NCBI RefSeq assembly: GCF_965363235.1
Contig: NC_134845.1
Location: 81,188,413-81,252,412 of the forward strand
Length of the DNA stretch: 64,000 bases
Source of the DNA: Mytilus galloprovincialis
Taxonomy: Eukaryota; Mollusca; Bivalvia; Mytilida; Mytilidae
Direction: 5' to 3'
Shown: one piece after another, positions 45,333 to 56,985 of the stretch
Numbering within the stretch: position 1 is the first letter of the stretch
How the letters are laid out: every line of letters starts with the position of its first letter
Position numbers and translations under genes: made by a program
Notes under the pieces: generated by a model
What the model was told of the DNA's origin: nothing
The model's input: the letters and a program-made list of their open reading frames with translations, nothing else
Database searches by the model: none

Positions 45333-45339
45333 ACTAGAC

Positions 45340-46060
45340 ATGTTTTGCAATTCATTGACGTCGATGTGGACACGTTTGGGAGTATCGGACACGTTTGGGG
45401 GGAAGGACACGTTTCTGAGTGTTACACATATGAGCATAGTTCTGTGCGGACATAGCGTGCGTCAAGCGTATAAAAATATTTCTTAACCTGTTACCTTTGA
45501 CGGCTATTATTCGTTTGTTTCTCTGTCCTATATTTTCTCCCATTTATATGTTTATTTATTGTAACCCTGTCGTGTAATGTTGTCATTTTAATATTATAAT
45601 TAACACTGCCAATAAAGGGGGAGGTTTGGCGTGTGGACCCACATTTTTTTCATAAATTCCCTGTACTAAGTCAGGAAAATGGCCATTGTTACAATAAAGT
45701 TCGTTTCTGTGTGTGTTACATTTCGGTGTTGTGTCTCTGTTGTGTCGTAGTTCTCTTATATTTGATACGTTTCCCTCAATTTTAGTTTGTCACCCGGATT
45801 TGTTTTTTTTCTCTGTTGGTTTATGAATTTTGAACAGCAGTATACTACTGTTGCCTTTATTTATACATCCCAACAACAAAACATTTCTTTCCATTTGAAA
45901 CTCATCAAATTTAGTTTGATTTAAGATTCCTTATTGGCGCTGAATGAACCAATTTGAAAAAAAGGGCAAAAAAAAAAAGAGAAACAAACAACCAGAAACT
46001 AAACTTTCTTGCAATCTTTGAATTTTTCTTGCTGAAACAGTATTAGACACATGTGATAAA
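45340..46060. other. Right end of the 3.57 kb element, half a DR copy, then unassigned DNA
   Basis: After the inverted repeat and the DR remnant (to about 45500), no gene or repeat is recognised up to the Penelope-like copy at 46071. Confidence 0.4.
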
Positions 46061-46070
46061 AATTAACTAA

Positions 46071-47215
46071 CACTTCCAAACTAAAAGACAAATGAAAGAG
46101 TTGGTGTTGCTTTTTTTCATAAAAAAGAATGGCCAACGAAGATACAAGTATCTTGTCTTAGGAAGGGAGAAATCCTACTTTGTAAAGGATCACTCTGATT
46201 CAAACAAAAAATTCTCTGAAACTGGTATTATCAAGACGCTTGATTTCTTGATTGACAACACATTTGATACGTTCGGGGGACGTATTTTTCAATCGACTAT
46301 CGGCATTCCAATGGAAACGAGTTGTCCCCCTATTCTTGCCGACTTGTTTCTTTATTATTATAAGGCTGACTTCATACAGAAACTATTTAGGTAGAAAGAT
46401 AAGAAGTTAGCAATATCCTTTAACTCTACTTTCCGCTATAAAGATGATGTTCTTTCACTAAATAATTCAAAATTTGGTGACTATGTCGAATGCATCTATC
46501 CCACTGAACTAGAGATTAAGGATAAAACAGATACAGTTAAGTCGGCCTCATATCTTGACTTACATATAGAAATTGACAATGAGGGTCGATTGAAAACAAA
46601 ACTTTACGACAAAAAAATGATTTCAGCTTTCCAATTTTGAACTTTCCACTTCTAAGTAGCAAAATTCCAGCAGCACCTGCATTCGGTGTATATATCTCCC
46701 AATTGATACGATATTCCCGTGCTTGCATTTTCTATCATAACTTTCTTGATAGAGGATTGTTGCTCACAAGGAAGCTATCAAATCAAGAGTTCCAAATGGT
46801 GAAGTTGAAATCATCTCTTGGTAAATTTTATGGACGCCATCACGAGTTGGTTGACCGTTATGGAATAACCTTTTCCAAAATGATATCGGATATGTTTCTT
46901 ACGTCGTAACTACAATATCCTTCCCTTTCATGAATGTGACCTACCGAATAAGACTATTCACCGGAGTTGTTATCTCATAAACAACACGACGGGTGTCACA
47001 ATAGGACAGGATCTGCTTACCCTTCCGGAGCACCTAAGATCACCCTAGTTTTTGGTGGGTTTCGTGTTATTTATTCTTTAGTTTTCTATGTTGTGTCATT
47101 TGTACTATTGTTTGTCTGTTTGTCCTTTTTTATATTTAGCCATGGCGTTTTCAGTTTATTTTCGATGTATGAGTTTGACTGTCCTTCTTGTATCTTTCGT
47201 CCCTCTTTTTTAATA
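46071..47215 (+). pseudogene. Penelope-like reverse transcriptase, copy C with 3' UTR
   Basis: Coding remnant 46071-46909: KKNGQRRYKYLVLGRE, FGGRIFQSTIGIPMET, then a stop at 46394, FRYKDDVLSLNN (catalytic Asp pair kept; Ile replaced by Lys), SASYLDLHIEID, a frameshift near 46625, and VYISQLIRYSRACI to MFLTS. The 3' UTR (CTTCCGGAGCACCTAAGATC, TTTAGCCATGGCG) runs to about 47215. One stop, one frameshift and the missing N-terminal half make it inactive. It begins at the same point as copy E. Confidence 0.75.
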
Positions 47216-47568
47216 TCGATCAAGTCATAATCACATTAGATATAAAAACTGATTTTGTTAAGTAAATGTTGCTTCTAACGATTCTATCTTCTTGTCCATT
47301 TATTCTCTTCGTGCAGGAGTAAAGAAACGTACAGAGCATTTTTCTATATTTAATTAGTATCTTAAATCTGTCGCAGGACACTCGTGATACAGTCGCACGA
47401 TTGTTTCACGAATATCAAATTTCGTACGATGATAGCACAACTTTGATTGTCTGACGTACGACAGAGGTTCGTATTTTCGTCTTACAGGATATTTACGTTT
47501 TGTTTAGAAAAATACAATTCGTCAGGAATGAATGTTTGGAAAAACATACCGTCTACCGTTTAAAGAGG

Positions 47569-47838
47569 ATGGCTATTCCACAAGAACGATTATGTTCGGC
47601 CCTGTTGAATAGGCGCCTTGCCAGACTCCAACAATAGCAAAATATAGTTCTGTTAGCGTTGATTCGAACCCGTGAACAGTATAGGAACGCCCGACGTTGG
47701 TTGGTTAAGCCATGGATCGAACGGCGACTGATGTTTGGGCAGTATAGTACACTGATGCAAGAGTTTGAACGAGAATTTACTGGTGATTTCGCGGGATTCA
47801 TGCGGATTGAGCCTGGCATGTTTCAAGAGCTTTTGCTG
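47569..47838 (+). pseudogene. PIF/Harbinger transposase N-terminal fragment
   Basis: From an ATG at 47569 the frame runs MAIPQERLCSALLNRR, a TAG at 47635, then NARRWLVKPWIERRL, MFGQYSTLMQEFEREF and FMRIEPGMFQELL. The order R-RWxVKPWIxRR..GQYxxLMxE..FxRMEPxMFxELL is the N-terminal signature of Harbinger-type nucleases (HARBI1 relatives). The DDE catalytic domain is absent: the gene is cut at 47839 by a repeat DR insertion and not resumed. Surrounding DNA (47385-47480, 48025-48370) is rich in TCGCACGA/TCGTACGA words, perhaps the element's ends. Confidence 0.7.
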
Positions 47839-47839
47839 A

Positions 47840-48018
47840 TAGTTATCAAAGGTACCAGGATTATAATTCAATACGCCAGACGCGCGTTTCGTCTACATAA
47901 GACTCATCAGTGACGCTCAGATCAAAACAGTTAAAATGCCAAACAAATACAAAGTTGAAGAGCATTGAGGACCCAAATATTCCTAAAAGTTGTGCCAAAT
48001 ACGGCTAAGGTAATCTAC
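47840..48018 (-). repeat. Repeat DR inserted in the Harbinger transposase
   Basis: TATCAAAGGTACCAGGATT followed by CGCCAGACGCGCGTTTCG and GAAGAGCATTGAGGACCC, a half-length minus-oriented copy that abruptly ends the transposase frame. Confidence 0.7.
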
Positions 48019-48904
48019 TCCTGGAAGTCGCCACTCTCATCGCAGTTGCACCACAGCCGTACGGCAGTGGCACGACAGTAAAACGATAGTCAAACGCATA
48101 TCCCAATACATAAAAACCTGAAAAAAGCCCCAAACAACTCACGATTGTCATACGATTGTCGCACAACCGACTTGCGACAAGCACACGACAGTACAATAAC
48201 ATATTTTTTTATCTGTCTTGTTCCCAGCGCGGAACCATCGTGGACATGTCGTAGCTGATGTGACCACTTGAAATATTAATTTGACATTTTGCACGACAGT
48301 GCCACGACAACTATTTTATAGATCTTCTACTACTAAAAATCGTACGATCTGTTGTGACCGGGGCTGTAAATATTTGGTTCATGATATGGAACAGTTAATG
48401 CGATTTTAAGACCTTCCCTGCTCAAACGAATAATTTTCTTTGTAAGAGTTATCTCCGCGAACACTGTTTTTCTTGTATCTGTTCCTTCTTCGCAACCGTA
48501 AAAGATTACGACAAATTTATTTTGCCAAGTTTCTCGCTATATCTTTAAGATGTTTAATTCGGTTTTCACCGAAGCGGTCTGTAGACTCCAAATGAGAGTT
48601 ATTTGCCCTTATGCATTTGATATAAGTGATAAGTGATATAAGAAAATTAGGTCAAGGTCAAAGGTCAAGGTCATATACTTAAATTTGATTTTGTCTTATT
48701 TTCTCTTTCTTTTCTCAAAAATTGTATTAGAAATCGACAATTTTTTTTCTAAATAGTTAGTTACGACATGTGATGCAGTGCTTTTTGTCCGCAATTCGAT
48801 TTTTGTCCGCTTTTGCTTTTTGACCGATAATTTTGCTTTTTGTCCATTGCTTTTTGTCGTTTTGCTTTTTGTCCGATTATTTTGCTTTTTGTCCAACAAT
48901 TTTG

Positions 48905-49965
48905 CTTGTTGGCCAGTGAAACTAATGGCGAATGGTCACTATGTCTAATGGCAAATGGTCCGTAAATCTGATGGCAAATGGTCACCACGTCTAATGGCGA
49001 ATTGCCAGTGAATCTAATGGCAAATAGTCACTATGTCTAATGGCAATTGGTCACCAAGTCTTGTGGCAAATGGTCAGTGGACCTAATGGCAAATAATCAG
49101 TGGATCTAATGGCGAATGGTCACTATGTCTAATGGCAAATGGTCACTATGTCTAATGGCAAATGGCCCGTGAATCTGACGGCAAATAGTCACCATGTCTA
49201 ATGGCGAATTGCCAGTGACTCTTATGGCAAATTGTCACTATGTCTAATGCCAATTGGTCACAAAGTCTTGTGACAAATGGTCAGTGGACCTAATGACAAA
49301 TGGTCATTGGATCTAATGGCGAATGGTCACTATGTCAAATGGCAAATGGTCACTATGTCCAATGGCAAATGTCCCGTGAATCTGATGGCAAATGGTCACC
49401 ATGTCTAATGGCGAATTGCCAGTGAATCTAATGGCAAATGGTCACTATGTCTAATGGCAAATGGCCAGTGAATCTAATTGCAAATGGTCACCATGGCAAA
49501 TGGTCAGTGAATCTAATGGCAAATGGTCACCATGTCTAATGGCAATTGGTCAGTTAATCTAATGGCAAATGATCACTATGTCGGATGGAAAATTGTCAGT
49601 GAATCTAATGGCAAATGGCCACTATGTCTAATGGCAAATGGTCAGTGGACCTAATGGCAAATGGTCACTATGTCTTATGGCAATTGGTCACGAAGTCTTG
49701 TGGCAAATGGTCAGTGGATCTAATGGCAAATGGTCAGTGGATCTAATGGCGAATGGTCACTATGTCTAATGGCAAATGGTCACTATGTCAAATGGCAAAT
49801 GGCCGTGAATCTGATGGCAAATGGTCACCATGTCTAATGGCGAATTGCCAGTGAATCTAATGACAAATGGTTACCGTGTCTACCTAGATTTACTGGTCAT
49901 TTGCAATTAGACTTTGTAACCATATGCCATTAGATCTACTGACCATTTTCCATTAGACAAAGTGG
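48905..49965 (+). repeat. 24-bp minisatellite
   Basis: About 44 degenerate copies of a unit such as AATGGCAAATGGTCACTATG plus TCTA, alternating with versions ending CAGTGAATCTA. The last part (49880-49995) switches to the complementary orientation (GCCATTAGA..ACCATTTGC). No conserved spacer structure and no cas-like genes, so not CRISPR. Confidence 0.85.
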
Positions 49966-50469
49966 CCACTTGCCACAAGACTTCGTGACCAATTGCCATT
50001 ACACTTCGTCAAGTCTGTAGGGCGGAAAAAAGTAGAAGTTATTGTTATTTGTTTTCTTCACTGAAATACAATACTTTTAATACTAATCCGTAAATGGGAT
50101 AAAATGTTCGGTATATTTTTTATTAATAGAGTATGCATGTACCATCAAAGAAAGATGAATGTATCCCGGGTTACTACTCCTGAAAAAGAAAAAGGAATAA
50201 AATCAAATCTTGAACTACAGGTCTCGGTTATCCAGACAGTAGAATTTTACATATGAATATGTGATACAAGTAGAAAATATTAATGAATTAACATTTTTTA
50301 TGATCATAATCAATCATAACTGTGTGAATAAATGTGTATTTACAATAAGTAATATTTTAGTAACACAATTTACCTATCTTGTTTTAAGTAAGCAAGTATG
50401 AGAAATTGTTTAAACGATCGAGTTAGTTAAGTCATTAAAACAAGTAAGCTAAGTCTTTATAACAAGTAA

Positions 50470-50822
50470 GCTTAAGGTCTTTATAACTCCAAAACTGCTA
50501 ATATTTCTTAAAGTTACCAATTCAGGGGCAGCAACCCGAAAACACGTTGAATGTGTCTGATATTTCGGGCAGAGAGATTTTGATTACCTGATGAACATTT
50601 TAACCCTTGTTAGATTGGCTCTAAAAGCTTTAGTTTCAGAGATATAAGCCCAAATCTACATTTAACATCCATATGTTCAATTTTTAGACATGGCGGTCAT
50701 CTTCATTATTGGGCGAGTCAAGGGGTACTATTTTTTTTAACACAAGGATGGTTTGGCCCATATCTGATTTAATTTTGCCAGTAGTTTAATTTTTTTCAAA
50801 GTGATGAGAAGAGTGAGCTAAA
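50470..50822 (-). repeat. Repeat H fragment, minus orientation
   Basis: CAATTCAGGGGCAGCAACCC, TTTCAGAGATATAAGCCC and GATGAGAAGAGTGAGCTA are the complement of repeat H blocks, read from the middle to its 5' start. Confidence 0.65.
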
Positions 50823-51189
50823 AAAGCAAAACTGACAAAAGTGTCGGACACAAAACAAAATTATCGGACAAAAAGCAAAACGGACAAAAAGCAACGGACA
50901 AAAAGCAAAAGTGTCGGACAAAAAGCAACATAATCGGACAAAAAGCAAAACGGACAAAAAGCAACAGACAAAAAGCAAAACTGTCGGACAAAAAGCAAAA
51001 TTATCGGACAAAAAACAGTAGCGGACAAAAAGCGAATTGCGGACAAAAAGCACCGTATCAACATGTCATAGCACATACGTTGTGATTGAAAGGGTGCACC
51101 ATCAACAAGTTGGAATTTTCTCCCCTGTCCTTACATTTAACATTATCTGTGTGGTGATATAACTCATTAATCATAATATTAAAAGACGT

Positions 51190-53020
51190 AGGGTCTTTTG
51201 ATTTGAGTTCCTTGGTTCATAACATTGCAATAGAGCTCATGGTAGATAGTTTATTCTCATAAAACCATGCAAGTACAAAGGTTACAGAGGAGTTAAAAAA
51301 ATAATATACATAATAACAAACATAAAAATGCATTGACCTTTGCTTTCTCCTCATAAATATACATGATAACGTCATTAAACTTTTTTGCATTATCATTTGA
51401 CGTTGGAAATCCAATCGAAAGTGACCTTGTGTAAACTGGAAGTAGCTATTTTTCTAAATATTCAATGTTAAAGTTCATTGAACTATATATTTTTGAAATC
51501 ATTGTCAAGTGAACTATCAAATTGTATCGGAAGTCTAGTTTTCAAACCGGAAGTAACAAATTATCTTCCTTATTTTTGGTTGTGTATAGAAACAATATAT
51601 TTTTGGAATAAGGGTGCAATAAGCCATCATTTGATGCTTGAAATTATACTTTAAACCGAATTTTAATATTTAAATATTTTTATTTCAAAATAGATCTTAA
51701 CTGTTGGAAAGACCTTTAATTGTTCTCTAAACAATTCCTTTTTAATTATTATTATTTCTGTGAAAAGACCTATTGGTTTTCTTCTGATTTTTTTAAATTT
51801 TTTCTTCTTTCGCCAAATACGGTGCTTTGTTGTTAAAAAAAGATGTCGCATAATTTTTTGCATATAATATCGAAAAGTTCATGCTCTTTTAAAACTTACC
51901 CTGTTTCACCGAACACTTTTTATTGTAAGAGTTATCTCCCTAAACACTGTTTTTTCTTATGTATACATCTCCTGTGTGACCGTTAAACATTACGACAAAA
52001 TTATTTCACCAATTTGCTGATTATATTTTTAGGATCTTAAAAATGATTTTGAGCAAACCGGTCCAGAAACTCAATATTAGATTTGAGTTCCTTGGTTCAT
52101 GACCTTGCAATTGAGCTCATGGTCAGTGGTAAATTTGATGTTCTAGATTTTGACCTTTGCCTTCACTTCATAGATATACATGATAACTTCATTAAACTTT
52201 TTTGCATTATCATTTGACGTTGGAAAGTTCATCGAAAGTAACCTTGTGTAAACTGGAAGTAGCTATTTTTCTAAATATTCAATGTTAAAGTTCATTGAAC
52301 TATATATGTTTGCAATCAGTGTCAAGTGAACTATCAAACTGTATCGGAAGTATAGTTTTCAAACCGGAAGTATCAAATTATCTTTACCCAAGGGTATTAA
52401 CAGCCCAGTAGTCACCACTTTTGTGCTGACCTGAATTATCGTTGAAATGGTTATATTCATAGATTTACTGTTCACAACATTTTGAATTTTTGAAAAACTA
52501 AGCCTTTTCTACCTCAGGCATAGATTACCTTAGCTGTATTTGGCAAAACTTTTACTAATTTTGGTCCGTAATGCTCTTGAACTTCGTACTTTATTTGGCC
52601 TTTTTAATTTTTTTGGATTCGAGCGTCACTGATGAGTCTTTTGTAGACGAAACGCGCGTCTGGCGTACATACAAAATTTAATCCTGGTATCTATGATGAG
52701 TTTATTTCCTTATTTTTGTGTGTGCATAGAAACAATATATTTTTGGAATAAGGGTACAATAAGCCATCATATGATGCTTGCAATTACATTTTAAACCGAA
52801 TTTTAATATTTGAATATTTTTATTTCAAAAGTAGATCTTAACTGTTGGAAAGACCTTTAATTGTTCTCTTAACAATTGCATTTTAATTATTATTATTTCT
52901 GTGGAAAGACCTACTGGTTTTCTTCTGATTGTTTTTTTTTCTTCTTTCGCCAAATACGGTGCTTTGTTGTTAAAAAAAGATGTCGGTTAATTTTTTGTAT
53001 ATAATATCGAACAGTTTATG
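51190..53020 (+). repeat. Two recent array units in tandem
   Basis: 51190-51895 and 52078-53020 match closely (GAGTTCCTTGGTTCAT, TGTGTAAACTGGAAGTAGC, GAAACAATATATTTTTGG). The second is interrupted at 52385-52708 by repeat DR, and the first gives the uninterrupted sequence. Confidence 0.75.
52385..52708 (+). repeat. Repeat DR inserted in an array unit
   Basis: Runs from CCAAGGGTATTAACAGCCC to TGGTATCTATGATGAGTTT, including GACGAAACGCGCGTCTGG. The flanks ATTATCTT and CCTTATTTTTG are contiguous in the paralogous unit at 51565-51585. Confidence 0.75.
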
Positions 53021-53706
53021 CTCTTTTCAAACTGACCCTGTTTAACCGAACACTTTTTATTGTATACATGATAAAGCCATGGGACTTTTCGAATTTTTGA
53101 CCTTTTGAATTCAAGCCATTTAACCTTAGAAAAGCCAACTGGAAGTGACATTGTGTTAACCAGAAGTATAAAAAACGAGACATTTTTGGTATTAGTGTCA
53201 ATTAAACGTTTGAATAATACAGGAATTTACATTATTCAAACCGGATGTAACAAAATATCTCCCTTATTAAAAAAAATATTGTATAGAAATCATATATTTT
53301 CTGGAATCAGCATACAATAAGCTATCAATTGACGCTGAAAATGACATTTTAAATCAAATTTTACCATTTTCAAATTAAATACAAGTTTTTTTCTATCTTG
53401 TGGAAACACCTTCAATTATTCTCTGAACAATTGGTTTTCAATTATTTTTTTTTCCGCCATTGCTTTTGTTACGGTGTTTTTTTGGTTTTGCAAAAAGTCC
53501 TTTTTTCATTTCTTTTTCATTTTAAGTCATGTTGTTATCAGTTTATTTTCGATTTATAATTTTACTGTCTCTCTGGTATCTTTTATCCCCGTTTAGAGTA
53601 ATTGCAATTTTAAAACTGAACCTGTTTAGCCGAACCCTTTTTATTCTAAGATTATCTTCCCTAACACTGTTTTTCTTGCGTACGCATCTCCTTTGCAACC
53701 TTTAAA

Positions 53707-54319
53707 ACAAAACTTTACGACAAAAGAGATGATTTCAGCTTTCAAATTCTGAACTTTCCATTTCTAAGTAGCAACATTCCAGCAGCACCTGCATACGGGG
53801 TATATATCTCTCAATTGATACGATATTCCCGTGCTTGCATTTCCTATCATGATTTTCTTGATAGAGCTTTGCTGCTCACAAGGAAGCTATTAAACCAAGA
53901 GTTCCAAATAGTGATGTTGAAATCATCCCTTCGTAAATTTTACGGACGCCATCACGAGTTCGTTGACCGTTATGGAATAACCGTTTCACAAATGATATCG
54001 GATATGTTCCTTACGTCGTAACTACAATCCCCTTCCCTTTCATGAATATGACCTACCGAATTAGACTATTTACTGGATTTGTAATCACATAAGCAACACG
54101 ACGGGTGCCACATTTGGAGCAGGATCTACTTACCCTTCCGGAGCACCTGAGATCACCCTTAGTTTTTGGTTGGGTTCGTGTTGTTTATTCTTTAGTTTTC
54201 TATGTTGTGTCGTGTGTAATGTTGTTTTTCTGTTTGTCTTTTTCATTTTTAGCCATGGCGTTGTCAGTTTGTTTTAGATTTATGAGTTTGACTGTCCCTT
54301 TGGTATCTTTCGTCCCTCT
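53707..54319 (+). mobile_element. Truncated Penelope-like insertion, copy D
   Basis: A 613-bp 3' fragment: LYDKRDDFSF-type start with a frameshift, GVYISQLIRYSRACIS to MFLTS (stop near 54021), then the 3' UTR (CTTCCGGAGCACCTGAGATC). Flanked by TTTAAA on both sides (53701-53706 and 54320-54325), which interrupts the array motif GCAACC..TTTAAAGATTACGAC. A clear target duplication. Confidence 0.8.
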
Positions 54320-56424
54320 TTTAAAGATTACGACAAAATTGTTTATCTCATTTGCTCCTTATATCCTCAGGATCTTAAACATTATTTAACCGAAGCGGTC
54401 CATAGACTCTATATTTGAGTTATTTACCCCTCTTTTTTATTTTAAGTAAAATGTAATTGTAACTTGTGAACCAAAGTGATAAAGACCGAGGGTCTTTTGA
54501 ATTGAGGTCCTTAGTCCAAAAAAAAAAATAATAAGGTCAAGATCAAATGTCAAGGTCATGTTCTAAAATAAGATTTTTGTTTATTTTCAGTTCTTCAGTT
54601 CAGAAAAGATATTAGATATCAACAAATAATTTTAACTAAATTGTTAGTTGCGACATGTCGTCATACATACCTGTTGGTTGAAAGGGATCGTAAACATTAA
54701 ATGTGTTTAGTTTTAGTCCCTTCAATATTGGGAATTATGCGTAAAGTAATATAACTCGTTAATAATATATAAAAACGATTTGGGGTCTTTCGATTTGATG
54801 TCCTTTGTGTATGACCTTGAAATTTAAGTCAAGGTCAAAAATTAATTTGACTTTCTAGATTTTTTACCTTTGCTTTCGTCTTTGTGCATTAATTTGCAAG
54901 CCATATGACCTAGACAATTGAACCGGAAGTGAGCCTGTGTAAACTGGAAGTTGCTTTTTTTAGTATTTTTTAATTTTTAGTATAAAGAACCATATATCTT
55001 TGGCATCAAGTAACAAATAATCTTCCTTTTTGGAAAAAGAAATGTAAAGAAAATATTTCTTTTTGGAATAAGTTCACAGTTCTATGTTATCCGACTCTTG
55101 AAATCACATTTAATACTCAATTTTAATATTTCATATAACGAAACAAGGATTTTTGGTGAAAAGACCTTCAATTGTTCAGAGAAAAATAGATTTTTAATTA
55201 GGTCTTTCCACTCCTGTGGAAAAACCTATTGGATTTCTTTTTGATATAACTTTTTGTTCCTTCCGCCACTTTTATCTGCCGAGTATAAATTTTGTTTCGC
55301 AAGATATCGCTTAGAATTTGGTGTATGATATCGAACAGTGTTTATACCTTTGAAATTAAACCTGCGTATCCAAATACTTATCTTTGTATGAGTTATCTCC
55401 CCGAACACTGTTTTCCTCCGTAACCATGAAAGAAAGCGATAAATCTATTTCACCAAATGCTTATTATATCCTCAGGATGATTTGTCCAATTTTGACCACA
55501 GCGATACGAAATTCCATACCCCTTCTGTATAGAAAATAAGGAATATATAAATGTATAGCATGAATGAAAAGTGACAGAGACTTTAGATATATTGAGTTGA
55601 GGTCTTTCATCCATTTACATAAATTGAGGCCAAGGTCAAAGGTAAAGGTCATATTCTAATTTTTGTCTTTCTTTGTTATCTGATTTCCTCTGTCACTTAA
55701 AGATATAGAAAAAAGTGCAAAATGTTTCTCTTGTTGTGATTAAGATATGATTCATTTTGTATCAAACAATCATATGACATCTTATAAGAGCTATTGTCCT
55801 TCAAATGGTTAAATTTAAGGTTAATGGATAATTACTCCTATTTGATACATGATAAAGCAACAGGGTCTTTTGCAAAATGTTGGGTGACATGCCACCTCCA
55901 AAAAAATCAACATGAAAAGACCTTAAGTGAATCGAAAGTAGTAATGTCTGCACTTATTTCATAAAAAAATACTTTTAAACCTTTCTTTTTTAAATATGCA
56001 TACAAAAACCTATCATATACGATAGGAAGTGATCTTCACTAAACCGGAAGAAGCCAATATCTTTCTTATTACAGGCAAAAGTAAAAAAAACAGTTATTCA
56101 GAGAACAATTGTTTTTAAGCTCACCTAGCCCATAGGGCCGAGTGAGTTTTTCTAATCACTCGTCGTCCATCGTGCGTCGTCTGTCGTCCGTCGGTGTCAA
56201 CTTTTACAAAAATCTTCTCTGAAACTGGTTGGGCAATTTCGACCAAGCTTGACCACAATTACATTGGGGTATCTAGTTTCAAAAATTTGTCCGGCGGCCC
56301 AGCCAATCAATCTAAATGACCGCCATGGCTACAAACAGAAAATAGGGTTAAAATGTAGATGTTAGCTTATATCTCTGAAACCAAAGCATTTAGAGCAAAT
56401 CTGACAGTGGTAAAATTGTTTATC

Positions 56425-56700
56425 AAAAACGAATAAACAAGAACTGTCATATTCCTGACTTGGTACTGACATTTTCAAATGTAGAAAATGGTGGATTAAA
56501 CCTGGTTTTATAGCGCTAAACCTTTCACTTTGATGACAGTCTCGTCAAATTCCGTTATATTAACAATGATGCGTGAATTGAACAGACATAATAAATAAAA
56601 AAAGTCAAAATATGGGTACAGCAGTGATCATCGTGTCACAATTTTAAAAGGAACAATTTAACAGAACACAAAAACATCTATCTACAAACATATTCATTGA
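56425..56700 (+). repeat. Repeat R1, nearly full length
   Basis: AGAACTGTCATATTCCTGAC through ACATCTATCTACAAACATA, the best-preserved copy in the window. It replaced part of the middle of element H. Confidence 0.65.
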
Positions 56701-56985
56701 TATTATTTTAGATAGAAATAAACTGTAAACGGAAACAATGTTAAGCAAAGTAAGATCTACAAATACGTCAACATTACCAAAATGGTCAATTGACACCTTA
56801 AATAGTTTTTACCCTTTATAGTAATTTTTTGATAATTTTTCGTAAATTGTTGTAAGCTTTTACAAAAATCTTTTCTAAAGCTACTACGACAAATTAAACC
56901 AAACGTGTCCACAATCACTATTATGGTATTTAGTTTGAAGGTGTGTCCCCTTCAGCGAACCAAGATGGCTGACATGACTTTAAAA

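Larger units (their letters stand above)
41857..45425. mobile_element. 3.57 kb inverted-repeat element with ACGTGTCC subterminal repeats
   Basis: Left end GTTACACTCCCAAACGTGTC and right end (inverse) GTAACACTCAGAAACGTGTC match at 17 of 20 bases. ACATAT flanks both sides (41851-41856, 45426-45431). Several AAACGTGTCC words follow inward on the left (41875-41985) and right (43935-43985, 45366-45417). No transposase recognised. Inside are a 153-bp palindrome, a 95-codon frame at 43034, an internal duplication of about 110 bp (43258-43372 and 43581-43688) and a Helitron-like insertion at 44021-45332. Confidence 0.75.
48772..51059. mobile_element. 2.3 kb inverted-repeat element built from GCTTTTTGTCCG repeats
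   Basis: Left end GATGCAGTGCTTTTTGTCC (48772) and right end (inverse) GATACGGTGCTTTTTGTCC (51059) match. ACATGT flanks both sides (48766-48771; 51061-51066), inside an array unit. The left arm (to 48905) and right arm (50826-51059) are tandem GCTTTTTGTCCG-type 12-mers in opposite orientation. Between them are a 24-bp minisatellite and a minus-oriented piece of repeat H (50470-50822). No transposase. Frames here are read through repeats. Confidence 0.8.

Noticed and set aside
47317..47360. Very strong acceptor (ctcttcgtgcag) followed by two short open frames
   Set aside because: Both frames stop within 13 codons, and no upstream exon could be tied to it.
48905..49995. CRISPR-like regular repeats
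   Set aside because: Units are contiguous 24-mers with no unique spacers. The setting is eukaryotic and inside a transposon-like element.
48696..51076. Several frames rich in Lys-Gln-Asn or Phe-Cys-Leu
   Set aside because: They are read through the GCTTTTTGTCCG 12-mer arrays on either strand.
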